This document shows positions 7,431 through 15,781 of a stretch of 64,000 bases of DNA, piece by piece; the stretch's first letter is position 1, and the number at the start of each line of letters is the position of its first letter. This stretch comes from RGIG5612 sp045598285 (GTDB lineage Bacteria > Bacillota > Clostridia > Lachnospirales > Lachnospiraceae), in the NCBI GenBank assembly GCA_045598285.1, contig JAZLLU010000025.1:12393-76392 (forward strand), in the 5' to 3' direction. The position numbers and the translations under genes were made by a program. The notes beneath the pieces are model-generated. The model did no database searches and was not told where the DNA came from. It saw nothing but the letters and a program-made list of their open reading frames with translations.

Positions 7431-8627
7431 TTACACTAATACCTTATAGTATTTCTCCATATTATTTGTTATAACAATCATTTCTTCTACACTATTTGCT
7501 TTGAATAATATAGTTCCTAGTGAATGTGTGGTGTTTTGATACGCGTGCACTTCATCACCTATATTATAAGTGCAAAATACATCCACTAAATTATTTTCCT
7601 TAAATTTTTCATCAAAGTCAATTCCTTTATATGTTCCATCCAGAGTACTATAAATCATGTAATTGCTCCAGACCCCTGTTGTTGGAACCATATGTAAATC
7701 ACCTATATTTTCTCCCATATATCCTCTAATAGTGTAATCAACAAGGTCTACTCCTGTTGCATATTCAATTAGCTGAGGAATATATGAACCGCCATTTCTT
7801 GGACCTAATTCTAATACATATACGTTGTCGTCTTTGTCCAATATTACTTCTATATTATAAGCAGATGTTTTCATTCCTAAAGCAGTAATAAGTCTTTGCA
7901 ATTCATTATCAACTTTTTCTTTTTGCTTATCAGTTAATAACGATGGCCAAAACTCTCCTAATGCTACATATTCTCTAGTTCCCTTATCGCTATAAAGTTC
8001 ATTTCCATAACTGGTAAAAACAAGTTTTCCGTCTACCGAAAAACCGTCTCCAGAAACTTGATAACCTTGCTTTACAATAAACTCTTCAACAACAAATCTT
8101 TTTCTTCTAGAATATGAAAGAGCTTCCTCTACAGCATCTTTTAATTCATCTTTAGAATTTATTTTAACAACTCCCTTGCTTCCAGAAGAATCAACAGGTT
8201 TTACCATAACAGGAAACTTAAATTTATCTACCTGTTTTTCTGCCTGCTCGTATGTATCGTATCCTTCTGCTTTTGGGCAACTAAATCCATTCTCTTGCAG
8301 GAATTCTCTAAACAAATCTTTTTGAGTTAATAACTGAACTGACTTATAAGGATTTCCAATTAATCCCATCTTCTCAGAAACATAAGCTGCTGTTGGTGCT
8401 GCTGGATCAGAAGCATAAGCAACAATCCCATCTATTTTTAATTTTTGTGATAACTCTAAAATGCCATCTAAATCTGTTGTGCTAACATTATGATATTCAT
8501 CAGCATATTTATGGCCTGGGTTTTCAGGAGTGTAGTCGCATGTTATTACATAATATCCTAATTCTTTAGCTTTCTTAATTGCTGGGATTTGTTGCATTGA
8601 ACCCCCAAGCATCAATATCTTTTTCAT
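7431..8627 (-). CDS. ATP-grasp ligase
   Basis: The 398 residues show an N-terminal PurK-like Rossmann part (KILMLGGSMQQIPAIKKAKE), a central ATP-grasp domain with FPVMVKPVDSSGSKGVV and RFVVEEFI, and the metal site VYVLELGPRNGGSYIP. Enzymes of this type activate a carboxylate as an acyl-phosphate and couple it to an amine or other nucleophile. Its start overlaps the aminotransferase stop (TAATG), implying translational coupling. The family is broad and the substrate is not evident. Context suggests it joins an amino acid made by the neighbouring enzymes to a carrier or sugar. Confidence 0.85.
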   Translation of the reverse strand: MKKILMLGGSMQQIPAIKKAKELGYYVITCDYTPENPGHKYADEYHNVSTTDLDGILELSQKLKIDGIVAYASDPAAPTAAYVSEKMGLIGNPYKSVQLLTQKDLFREFLQENGFSCPKAEGYDTYEQAEKQVDKFKFPVMVKPVDSSGSKGVVKINSKDELKDAVEEALSYSRRKRFVVEEFIVKQGYQVSGDGFSVDGKLVFTSYGNELYSDKGTREYVALGEFWPSLLTDKQKEKVDNELQRLITALGMKTSAYNIEVILDKDDNVYVLELGPRNGGSYIPQLIEYATGVDLVDYTIRGYMGENIGDLHMVPTTGVWSNYMIYSTLDGTYKGIDFDEKFKENNLVDVFCTYNIGDEVHAYQNTTHSLGTILFKANSVEEMIVITNNMEKYYKVLV

Positions 8628-9784
8628 TATGCAAAATTCCTCATAAACGTTTTAATTCTGTCCGTACCTTCTTTTAGTTTTTCAATATCTAAAGTAAAAG
8701 CAATACGAATGAAATTGTCGTAATTCTTTCCGTAGGTAATTCCAGGTGCAATTGCTACATGAACTGACTGTAATAATTTTTCTGCGAAAGAAATCGAATC
8801 TAAACCTGTACTACTAATATTTACAAATACGTAGAATGTAGCTGCTGGCTTATTTGCATGTAACCCTTCAATGCCATTTATAGCTTCATAGATAAAGTTT
8901 CTTCTTTCTTCAAAAATATCATGAATGGAAGTGTCATCTGTGCAATTAGAATAAGCTTCTAAAGCAGCGTATTGCGATGGAAGAGGTGCGCATGCAGCAA
9001 CATTTTCCTGCATCTTTGTCATCGCCCCAATTATTTCCTCAGGACCAACTGCATAACCTACTCTATAACCTGTCATTGCAAAACGTTTTGAAATACTATC
9101 TATTAAAATAGTATGCTCTTTCATTCCGTCTTTATTAAAAACAGAACAATGTTTTTGATTATCATAAATTAACGAGCTATAAACTTCGTCTGTAATAACA
9201 AGTAAATTATTTTCTTTTACGATTTCTGATAACTCTTCTAGTAAATCATTAGACAAAACCTGGCCTGTTGGATTTGAAGGTGTGTTGATAATAATAGCAA
9301 CGGTCTTAGGAGTAATTGCATCTTTAACCTGCTGCGCTGTAAAAGAAAATTTATTTTCTTCTTCTGTATTAATAAGAACTGGAACTCCTCCGCAAGCTCT
9401 TACCATCTGTACATAATTAACATAATAAGGAGCTGGAATAATAACCTCATCTCCTTCATCTAATATCGTGGCAAGTGTTAAATAAAGAGCTTCCATTCCT
9501 CCAACCGAAACTATGATTTCGTTTTGTGGATTCACATTAACTCCATATTCTTTTTTTACATGTCCTGCGATAGCCTCTCTTAAAGGCAACAATCCTGCGT
9601 TAGCAGAATATCTAGTTTTTCCATCCTTTATTGCTTTACATGCCGCATCGCAAATATTATCTAATGGATGCAAATCTGGATCTCCTAATGTTAAATCAAT
9701 AACATCGTCATATTCTTGTGCCATGTTGAATAATCTTCTTGTAAGTGAAGGTTCTATTGCATTTACTCTTTTTGATAATTTCAT
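8627..9784 (-). CDS. PLP aminotransferase, class I/II (AspC-like)
   Basis: Start 9784 is preferred because ATG follows GAGGA at nine bases. An in-frame TTG at 9799 lies inside the Shine-Dalgarno region. The product is a fold-type I aminotransferase: NPTGQVLSNDLLEEL, ITDEVYSSLIYD, and the PLP lysine motif DSISKRFAMTGYRVGY, then a C-terminal FIRIAFT substrate-arginine strand. It transfers an amino group between an amino acid and a 2-oxo acid. It sits directly after the HAD gene and two genes after an aldolase that makes 2-oxo acids, so the aldolase product is a plausible substrate. Confidence 0.9.
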   Translation of the reverse strand: MKLSKRVNAIEPSLTRRLFNMAQEYDDVIDLTLGDPDLHPLDNICDAACKAIKDGKTRYSANAGLLPLREAIAGHVKKEYGVNVNPQNEIIVSVGGMEALYLTLATILDEGDEVIIPAPYYVNYVQMVRACGGVPVLINTEEENKFSFTAQQVKDAITPKTVAIIINTPSNPTGQVLSNDLLEELSEIVKENNLLVITDEVYSSLIYDNQKHCSVFNKDGMKEHTILIDSISKRFAMTGYRVGYAVGPEEIIGAMTKMQENVAACAPLPSQYAALEAYSNCTDDTSIHDIFEERRNFIYEAINGIEGLHANKPAATFYVFVNISSTGLDSISFAEKLLQSVHVAIAPGITYGKNYDNFIRIAFTLDIEKLKEGTDRIKTFMRNFA

Positions 9785-9785
9785 T

Positions 9786-10547
9786 TTATTTTTCCTCAAA
9801 ACATTCTGGAATATTTTTTATACTATCTACTGTTAAAACATTGTCGTTCTTTTCTTTTGAAATCAAGATTGATTGGCATCCCGCAACATTCGCCATCGCT
9901 ATATCACTTTCAAAAGTATCTCCAATAACTAAAAATCTATTAGCTGCCACATTCTTTTCTGCTGATAGATGCTCTACCATTGTAATATTAGGCTTTCCTA
10001 TTATAAAATCACATTGTCTATTTGCGCACCACTCTATTGGAGCTGTCATAGCGCCACATCCTGGCATAAGTCTAGCATTGTCTCCCGGATAAACTCTTTC
10101 TTTGTTGCATGCCATAATGCATCTTGCATGCAGAGCAACTTGCAAAGCTTTTGTTAAGCCTTCGTAAGTCATATCCGGATCGTAACCAATAAGCAAGTTT
10201 TGAGCCGTTTCTTCTTGATTAACCTTTATTCCTTGTGCTTCAAATTCTGCAATTAAATTCTTAGAGCCAAAAATATAAATATCTTCCATGAAACGTTTTT
10301 TAGCTAAAAGTGCTGCTAAATATCCAGAAGTTAATACTTCTTCTAATCTGCAATCTACTCCCATTCCTATTAAGCGCTCATAAATTTGCTGCCTAGTTTT
10401 TGTCGAATTATTTGTTGTAAAATAAACTTGTTTATTATTTTCTCTAAAGAAATTAATAGTGTCATTAGCACCATCAATTATTTTTGAGCCATAATAAACC
10501 GTACCATCTAAATCAAATAATACAATGTCAACACTATTTATATCCAT
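9786..10547 (-). CDS. HAD-IIA phosphatase (NagD-like)
   Basis: Motif I is LFDLDGTVYYG, motif II lies in YFTTNNSTKTRQQIYERL, and motifs III/IV are FIIGKPNITM and VIGDTFESDIAMANVAGCQS. The C2 cap sits between motifs II and III. Length (253) fits NagD/p-nitrophenyl phosphatase relatives. It should remove phosphate from a small sugar or alcohol phosphate in the cytosol. The stop is only two bases from the aminotransferase start and the gene follows the aldolase by three bases, so it is part of the same pathway. AGGAGATAAGGA precedes the ATG. Confidence 0.88.
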   Translation of the reverse strand: MDINSVDIVLFDLDGTVYYGSKIIDGANDTINFFRENNKQVYFTTNNSTKTRQQIYERLIGMGVDCRLEEVLTSGYLAALLAKKRFMEDIYIFGSKNLIAEFEAQGIKVNQEETAQNLLIGYDPDMTYEGLTKALQVALHARCIMACNKERVYPGDNARLMPGCGAMTAPIEWCANRQCDFIIGKPNITMVEHLSAEKNVAANRFLVIGDTFESDIAMANVAGCQSILISKEKNDNVLTVDSIKNIPECFEEK

Positions 10548-10550
10548 TCC

Positions 10551-11189
10551 TTATCTCCTATACTGTTTAACAATCTCTACTGCTTCTTTAGTCATTGTTT
10601 CAATTTTATCGAATTCTTTATTATTAATTAAATCTTTTTTTACCATCCATGTTCCGCCACATGCAAAGATTTTTTCAGACTCAATATATTCTGGTAAATT
10701 ATCTTTATTAATTCCGCCTGTAGGAATAAACCTCATGCTAGGGAAAGGACCTGCTAGAGCTTTAATCATAGTCATTCCTCCATAATTGCTTGCAGGGAAA
10801 AACTTAACAATGCCAAGGCCTCTTTTATAAGCCTGTGTAACTTCACTTGGTGTAACACATCCAGGAAAAACTGGAATATTATTTTCTAAGCAATAATCAA
10901 CCAGTTCCGGATCAAAGCCAGGTGCAACAATAAATTTTGCCCCTGCTTTTATAGCCTCTTTGGCCTGCTCTATTGAAAGTACTGTGCCAGCGCCTACAAG
11001 CATTTCAGGAAACTCTTTCGAGATTAACTCAATTGAATCTTTTGCTGCCTCAGTTCTAAAAGTAATTTCTGCGCATGGAAGTCCTCCGTTTATAAGAGCC
11101 TTTGCTAAATCAACTGCTGAATTAGCATCGTCTAATGCAACTACTGGAATAACGCCTAGTTTATAGATTTGTTCTTCTAATTTAGTCAT
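10551..11189 (-). CDS. eda: KDPG/KHG aldolase family protein
   Basis: ATG at 11189 has AAGGGA upstream and gives the usual Eda N-terminus (MTKLEEQIYKLGVIPVVALD). An in-frame TTG further upstream adds only a basic tail. Catalytic features are present: the glutamate in CAEITFRTEAAKDS, the Schiff-base lysine in LGIVKFFPAS, and the phosphate-binding FIPTGGI. Class I aldolases of this kind join or cleave pyruvate and an aldehyde. No Entner-Doudoroff partner is nearby. Its placement ahead of a phosphatase, aminotransferase and ligase suggests biosynthetic use, making a 2-oxo acid to be aminated. Confidence 0.9.
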   Translation of the reverse strand: MTKLEEQIYKLGVIPVVALDDANSAVDLAKALINGGLPCAEITFRTEAAKDSIELISKEFPEMLVGAGTVLSIEQAKEAIKAGAKFIVAPGFDPELVDYCLENNIPVFPGCVTPSEVTQAYKRGLGIVKFFPASNYGGMTMIKALAGPFPSMRFIPTGGINKDNLPEYIESEKIFACGGTWMVKKDLINNKEFDKIETMTKEAVEIVKQYRR

Positions 11190-11232
11190 AATTGCTATTT
11201 CCCTTCTATTTTTCTTAAAAAAATCTAGTTGC

Positions 11233-11266
11233 ATTATAATATAAGTAGAAACTTTTTTACTCTACT
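11233..11266 (-). promoter_or_regulatory. Possible eda promoter and inverted repeat
   Basis: TATAAT on the minus strand (11238-11233) lies about 44 bases before the eda ATG. Immediately upstream AGTAGA, 11 bases and TCTACT (11244-11266) form an inverted repeat where the -35 would be. No good -35 is present, as expected for a regulated promoter. The XRE-RmlA-like gene ends 46 bases further upstream. Confidence 0.4.
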
Positions 11267-11311
11267 ATCGGTTTACTTTGGTTTTAGTTATTTTTTGATG
11301 TTTTTTAATGA

Positions 11312-12076
11312 TTAAATCAAACCTCTATTAATTGCAATTTCTTCTAAATCAGCAATCTTTTGATTATGATGTTTTTGATATATTTTTACGAATTCTGATG
11401 CATCTTTAATATCTTCTTTAGAAGCCAAAGAAATTTTTATCATTCCTCTACCCATTTTCCTACGTTCTGCTTTTGAATATGATAGTTCTTTATTGTATGA
11501 GTTATGGAAAAAAACGATAGGCAATTCAAAGTTATCAATAGTCGGTATTATATCTACTTCCTGTGACATATAACTTTGGAAAGTTCTAGTAAGATTTACC
11601 CCAAAAACAAATATTGGCTCATCGATAATTAATAATTTGTTCTGATTTGGATTGGTAAAATATATTTCCATTCCGTACTTTTCAAATTTCAACTTCTTAA
11701 TATATTTTTGTTGCTCCATTGTGGCTTTAATATATATTTTATTAACACCAACTAACATGTAATAAGACAAAAGATAATTAATTAAAGGTTTATCGTAAAT
11801 TTTTGTTGAAAGGCTTATCTTATATTTATCTAAAATAAGCAATCCTTCCCACTTATGATTTTGATATTCAGATAATCCGGAAATAAGCATCTCAATATCG
11901 CAATCTAATAATTTAGCAATCGTTGGAAGCAATGCTGTATCAGGCAAGCCCACTCCTCTTTCCCATTTAGATACAGCTTTATCCGTAACACCTAAACTCT
12001 GGGCTAAGGCTTTTTGTGTATATCCTGCTTCTTTTCTAAGTTTCGCTATTAATTTCCCGGTGTCAAAATAATTCAT
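11312..12076 (-). CDS. XRE regulator fused to a degraded RmlA-like domain
   Basis: Residues 5-62 form an XRE helix-turn-helix (GYTQKALAQSLGVTDKAVSKW). Residues 78-254 align along their length with the RmlA encoded at 18333-19223: YDKPLINYLLSYYMLVG against YDKPMIYYPLSTLMLAG, IIDEPIFVFG against ILGDNIFYGHG, GRGMIK against GRGFAW, VKIYQKHHNQKI against VQMLEKRQGVKI, and EEIAINRGLI against EEIAYRHGWI. The GGxGTR loop, the KQ lysine and the LDTGT metal-site aspartate are missing. It should bind a nucleotide-sugar or sugar phosphate without turning it over. It follows the acyltransferase by 11 bases at the end of the rml operon, a natural feedback regulator. Confidence 0.85.
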   Translation of the reverse strand: MNYFDTGKLIAKLRKEAGYTQKALAQSLGVTDKAVSKWERGVGLPDTALLPTIAKLLDCDIEMLISGLSEYQNHKWEGLLILDKYKISLSTKIYDKPLINYLLSYYMLVGVNKIYIKATMEQQKYIKKLKFEKYGMEIYFTNPNQNKLLIIDEPIFVFGVNLTRTFQSYMSQEVDIIPTIDNFELPIVFFHNSYNKELSYSKAERRKMGRGMIKISLASKEDIKDASEFVKIYQKHHNQKIADLEEIAINRGLI

Positions 12077-12087
12077 TAATTTATTAA

Positions 12088-13185
12088 TTAGTTGTTTTTT
12101 ATTCTTAATGTATGCTTTTTATCACACCATCTAAAAAACGGTTCTTCCAACAATTTTCTTCTTCCTATATCAATCAATGTACAAATAGTAAATATTGCAA
12201 GTACTGAACCAATTGCGTGAACATATGTTAAATTGCTATTATACATCTCAACATTACGCAACAAGTCCTTCCATAACCATTGTCTCATAGCATCACTCCC
12301 TGCATGTATCAATAAAACTCCAAAAGTTGATGTTGCAACTGTATTGATAATCTTACTATTTTTTATTTTTATATTCTTAAAGAAACAGAATGCCACAATT
12401 GCAACTAAAATAGCTAGAATTTTATTTGAATCCATTACCCAATAATAATATAATCCTTCTCTTCCAAATTTTACTCCTATCCATTGCATTGCTATAACGC
12501 TAGTGACAGATATTATTACTAGTCCCAAAGTCTCCCATCCTGTAATTTTTGTGTCTTCGAGAATCTTAATTGGATAAAGTCTTATATATGATGCTATAAA
12601 ATACAAAACAACAAACCACGAAACATAATTCATTGTTACATTTATTTTCGGAATTGTCCCTAATATCACATACATTAAAGAGCACAACAACACTAGATAT
12701 AAATGCATTTTTTTGTCTAGATTTTTAATCAAAATATTAAGAAATGGTATAAACAAGAAAAACAATAAATAGCAACCCGTAAAATTTGTTGTTACCTCAG
12801 TTACTGGTAAAATTAGTTTAATTATGCTTGTTAATGATATTTCTTGATATCCTGCAATTGCAAAGATAATAAATAAAACTATTCTATAAAAATATATTTC
12901 TAATAATAACTTTAAGAACTTTTTAAGCGTAATATTACTTGTGCACATAAAATACCCTGTAATTAACACAAAGCAATTAATACCTATCTTTCCCCACATC
13001 CCAAACACTAAGAGAAACAACGACTTAAATGCTAGTGGATCAGCAAAAATAGGACCATCAATAGCAGTCAATCCTGAATTAACTACGTAATGATGTGCCA
13101 CTATTAAAATCATTGCTATGATTCTGAATAATTCTAAATTTGAATTTCTTTCTTGTTTTATCCCGGAAATTTTTTCAACCATCAT
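12088..13185 (-). CDS. Acyltransferase family 3 membrane protein
   Basis: This 365-residue protein starts with the family hallmark NSNLELFRIIAMILIVAHHYVV, where the histidine pair is catalytic, and continues with about ten transmembrane helices. OafA/WecH-type enzymes O-acetylate or O-succinylate sugars of surface polysaccharides at the membrane. It lies between the DegT aminotransferase and the XRE-RmlA-like regulator, so it probably decorates the polymer assembled by this operon. The acyl donor and sugar cannot be told from sequence. Confidence 0.85.
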   Translation of the reverse strand: MMVEKISGIKQERNSNLELFRIIAMILIVAHHYVVNSGLTAIDGPIFADPLAFKSLFLLVFGMWGKIGINCFVLITGYFMCTSNITLKKFLKLLLEIYFYRIVLFIIFAIAGYQEISLTSIIKLILPVTEVTTNFTGCYLLFFLFIPFLNILIKNLDKKMHLYLVLLCSLMYVILGTIPKINVTMNYVSWFVVLYFIASYIRLYPIKILEDTKITGWETLGLVIISVTSVIAMQWIGVKFGREGLYYYWVMDSNKILAILVAIVAFCFFKNIKIKNSKIINTVATSTFGVLLIHAGSDAMRQWLWKDLLRNVEMYNSNLTYVHAIGSVLAIFTICTLIDIGRRKLLEEPFFRWCDKKHTLRIKNN

Positions 13186-13206
13186 CCGATTCTTATTCGC
13201 TTAAAA

Positions 13207-14304
13207 TTATCTCAAAATAATATCCACTATTTTGTTAACATCGTTAGCATCTAAATTTGCATATAATGGCAATGTTAAGACTTTATCAGCTATATGCTTT
13301 GCAACTGGTGTTTTTTCTTCTCCTGCCGTTGGGTAATCTTTATAACACTCAAAACTATTAGTAAGCGGATAAAAATATTTTCTTGCAATAATATCTTCCT
13401 TGCCTAGTTCTTCAAAAATCTCGTCTCTAGTTTTTTTGTATCCATCAAATACTACTGGATAATAAGCATAATTAGATTCAACATCCTTTTGTTGCTTTAA
13501 TATTTTTATTCCATCTATATTCGAAAGTAATTCATTATACGTCTCTACTACTTTCTTTCTTTTTGTTATTTCTTCATCTAAATGTCTTAAATTACAAAGT
13601 CCCATTGCTGCTTGGAATTCATTCATCTTAGCATTGCCGCCAACATACATTACGGATTCTGGACCATGAATTCCAAAATTTTTAAGATCATTCATTACAG
13701 TTACTAAATCATCTTTGTTAAAGCAAACTGCTCCACCTTCGATAGTATTGAAAACTTTTGTAGCATGAAAGCTAAACATAGAAGCATCTCCAAAATTTGC
13801 AGATGATATTCCTTTATATTTAACTCCAAAAGCGTGTGCCGCATCATAAATAATTTTTAAGTTATACTTCTTTGCTATTTTATCTATTGCTTCAACATCG
13901 CAAATATTTCCATATACATGAACTGGAACAATTGCTACGGTTTTGTTAGTAATAAGACTTTCTATTTTTGTAACATCAATAGTATAGTTTTCTTTATTTA
14001 TATCGCAAAAAACTGGTGTTAAACCATTTCTAACAATTGCATGCGTTGTGGATGCAAAAGTAAACGGTGTTGTTATTACCTCACTACCTTTAGGAAAACA
14101 CATCGCTTCAATAATATTTTCTAATGCTAAATGTCCATTAGTATATAAAACCACATGTTTGCAATCTAAATACTCCTCGAGTTTTGACTGCAAAGTTTTA
14201 TGTTTGATTCCCATATTAGTTAGCCAATGGCTGTCCCACAATTCTTTAATTTCTTCACAATACTCACTAAAATCTGGCATTGATGAACGAGTAACGTTAA
14301 TCAC
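13207..14304 (-). CDS. DegT/DnrJ/EryC1 aminotransferase
   Basis: GTG start after GGAGGAATAAAA gives a 365-residue PLP enzyme. The Schiff-base lysine is in FSFHATKVFNTIEGGA and the PLP aspartate in IIYDAAHAFGV. DegT enzymes aminate keto-sugars on nucleotide carriers. It differs clearly from the second DegT enzyme at 16800 and is closer to the VioA/ArnB-like branch with an NVTRSSMPDFSEYCEEI opening. Two DegT enzymes in one operon imply two amino sugars or one diamino sugar in the repeat unit. Confidence 0.88.
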   Translation of the reverse strand: MINVTRSSMPDFSEYCEEIKELWDSHWLTNMGIKHKTLQSKLEEYLDCKHVVLYTNGHLALENIIEAMCFPKGSEVITTPFTFASTTHAIVRNGLTPVFCDINKENYTIDVTKIESLITNKTVAIVPVHVYGNICDVEAIDKIAKKYNLKIIYDAAHAFGVKYKGISSANFGDASMFSFHATKVFNTIEGGAVCFNKDDLVTVMNDLKNFGIHGPESVMYVGGNAKMNEFQAAMGLCNLRHLDEEITKRKKVVETYNELLSNIDGIKILKQQKDVESNYAYYPVVFDGYKKTRDEIFEELGKEDIIARKYFYPLTNSFECYKDYPTAGEEKTPVAKHIADKVLTLPLYANLDANDVNKIVDIILR

Positions 14305-14329
14305 TTTTATTCCTCCATAAAAACATATT

Positions 14330-15781
14330 TTATGCTTCTTGTTTTTCTTCTTTATGTCGAAAACTTTTCGCTATTGAAATTGCATAATCAAAACTATCTA
14401 TATGAAATAGCTTTGAGCCCAGCACATATATTAATACTCCTAAAGGCACTTGAATTAACAGAGTAAAAACATCTTGTAAACCTATGAAAGTTATACAATA
14501 AACGATTCCACCCATAACACATGACAAAATAATTTGTGGCACCATATCCTTTAATTGTTCTAAATAACTATATCCTAATAGTTTTTTATTAGGCCAAGCA
14601 TTAATTATTTGACTTGTAATTGTTGTAAATATAGTTCCATATGCCATAGCGAGCGGGCTAATCCACATAGTCGCTAAGAGTACACTAATTCCTACAATTT
14701 TCTTTACTATTTCAAGTTTCAAAAACAAATCGCTTCTACCTACCGCTTTAATTGCATTTAAGTTTGCAGTATTTAGTGGGTAGAACGCAAATGTAAAACA
14801 AAAAATTCTCATATATGGAACACAGGGCAGCCACTTTGATGTTAAAATCAAATTAACCAATGGTTCAGAGCAAACAGCAACTCCCATCATAAGTGGCATC
14901 ATAACATACGTGCTCACCTTTATTGCTCTTCTTGTCATATTTTTTATTGAGCTTATATCATCTTGGATGCTAGCCATCGTCGGAAATAACACAGAATCTA
15001 TAGCAGAATTTAAATTTGTTACTACTGTATCTGTATACTTTCTTCCCTGATTGTAATAAGCCAAATCACTTGACGTATATACTTTACCAATTATTAATTG
15101 TCTAATATTGTTATATACTGTATCAATAAGTCCGGATACCAACAATTTCCATCCATATGACAAAAGTCTTTTTAGGCGTTTGAACGAAAACATCGCTTTT
15201 GGCCTCCACTTTACAGTGACCCACAAAATAATTGTATCCACAGTCATATTAAATAATTGTTGCCCTACTAATGCCCAAACTCCATATCCTTCATAAGCTA
15301 GAATTATGCCAATAATTGCTGCTCCAATAGTTCCACCTAAAGTTGAAAAGAAAAATTTCTTAAACATAAGGTTTCTTGAAACATATGCTTGTTGAACACT
15401 CTTAAGAGAAAAAATAAGAACTTCTATTCCTAGTACTCTTATTACTGGTGTAAGATCTGGCATCTTGTAAAATCCAGCTATTAACGGCGCGGTAAAGAAT
15501 AGCGCTAAATACAATGCAATTCCAAAAGCAATATTAAAATAAAATACTGATGAAAAGTCTAAATCGTCAGCATTTATTTTTTGAATCAATGCATTGCTAA
15601 ATCCACCATCCAAAAAGACCTGAAGGACTGTAATAATTATTGTTACTAATGCTATTGTTCCATAAACCTCAGGGTCCAGAAGTCTTGCAAGAATAATAGA
15701 CACAATCAAAGTAACGCCTTGTGCTCCAAAGCGTTCCGCAAGTCTCCATAAAAAGTTTGTTGTAAATTTTTTCTTGTCCAT
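14330..15781 (-). CDS. wzx: Wzx-type polysaccharide flippase (PST family)
   Basis: At 483 residues with about 12-14 hydrophobic segments this fits the lipid-linked oligosaccharide flippases. N-terminal features are FLWRLAERFGAQGVTLIVS and ILARLLDPEVYG, a hallmark of the Wzx/RfbX family in Gram-positive and Gram-negative glycan loci. It moves the undecaprenyl-linked repeat unit across the membrane. It starts directly after the glycosyltransferase stop. No Wzy polymerase lies in this operon, so the product may be a single-unit decoration or rely on the Wzy at 42-43 kb. Confidence 0.9.
   Translation of the reverse strand: MDKKKFTTNFLWRLAERFGAQGVTLIVSIILARLLDPEVYGTIALVTIIITVLQVFLDGGFSNALIQKINADDLDFSSVFYFNIAFGIALYLALFFTAPLIAGFYKMPDLTPVIRVLGIEVLIFSLKSVQQAYVSRNLMFKKFFFSTLGGTIGAAIIGIILAYEGYGVWALVGQQLFNMTVDTIILWVTVKWRPKAMFSFKRLKRLLSYGWKLLVSGLIDTVYNNIRQLIIGKVYTSSDLAYYNQGRKYTDTVVTNLNSAIDSVLFPTMASIQDDISSIKNMTRRAIKVSTYVMMPLMMGVAVCSEPLVNLILTSKWLPCVPYMRIFCFTFAFYPLNTANLNAIKAVGRSDLFLKLEIVKKIVGISVLLATMWISPLAMAYGTIFTTITSQIINAWPNKKLLGYSYLEQLKDMVPQIILSCVMGGIVYCITFIGLQDVFTLLIQVPLGVLIYVLGSKLFHIDSFDYAISIAKSFRHKEEKQEA

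Noticed and set aside
11312..12076. Second active RmlA in the rml operon
   Set aside because: Every catalytic motif is missing and an XRE domain is fused at the N-terminus, so regulation is far more likely than catalysis.
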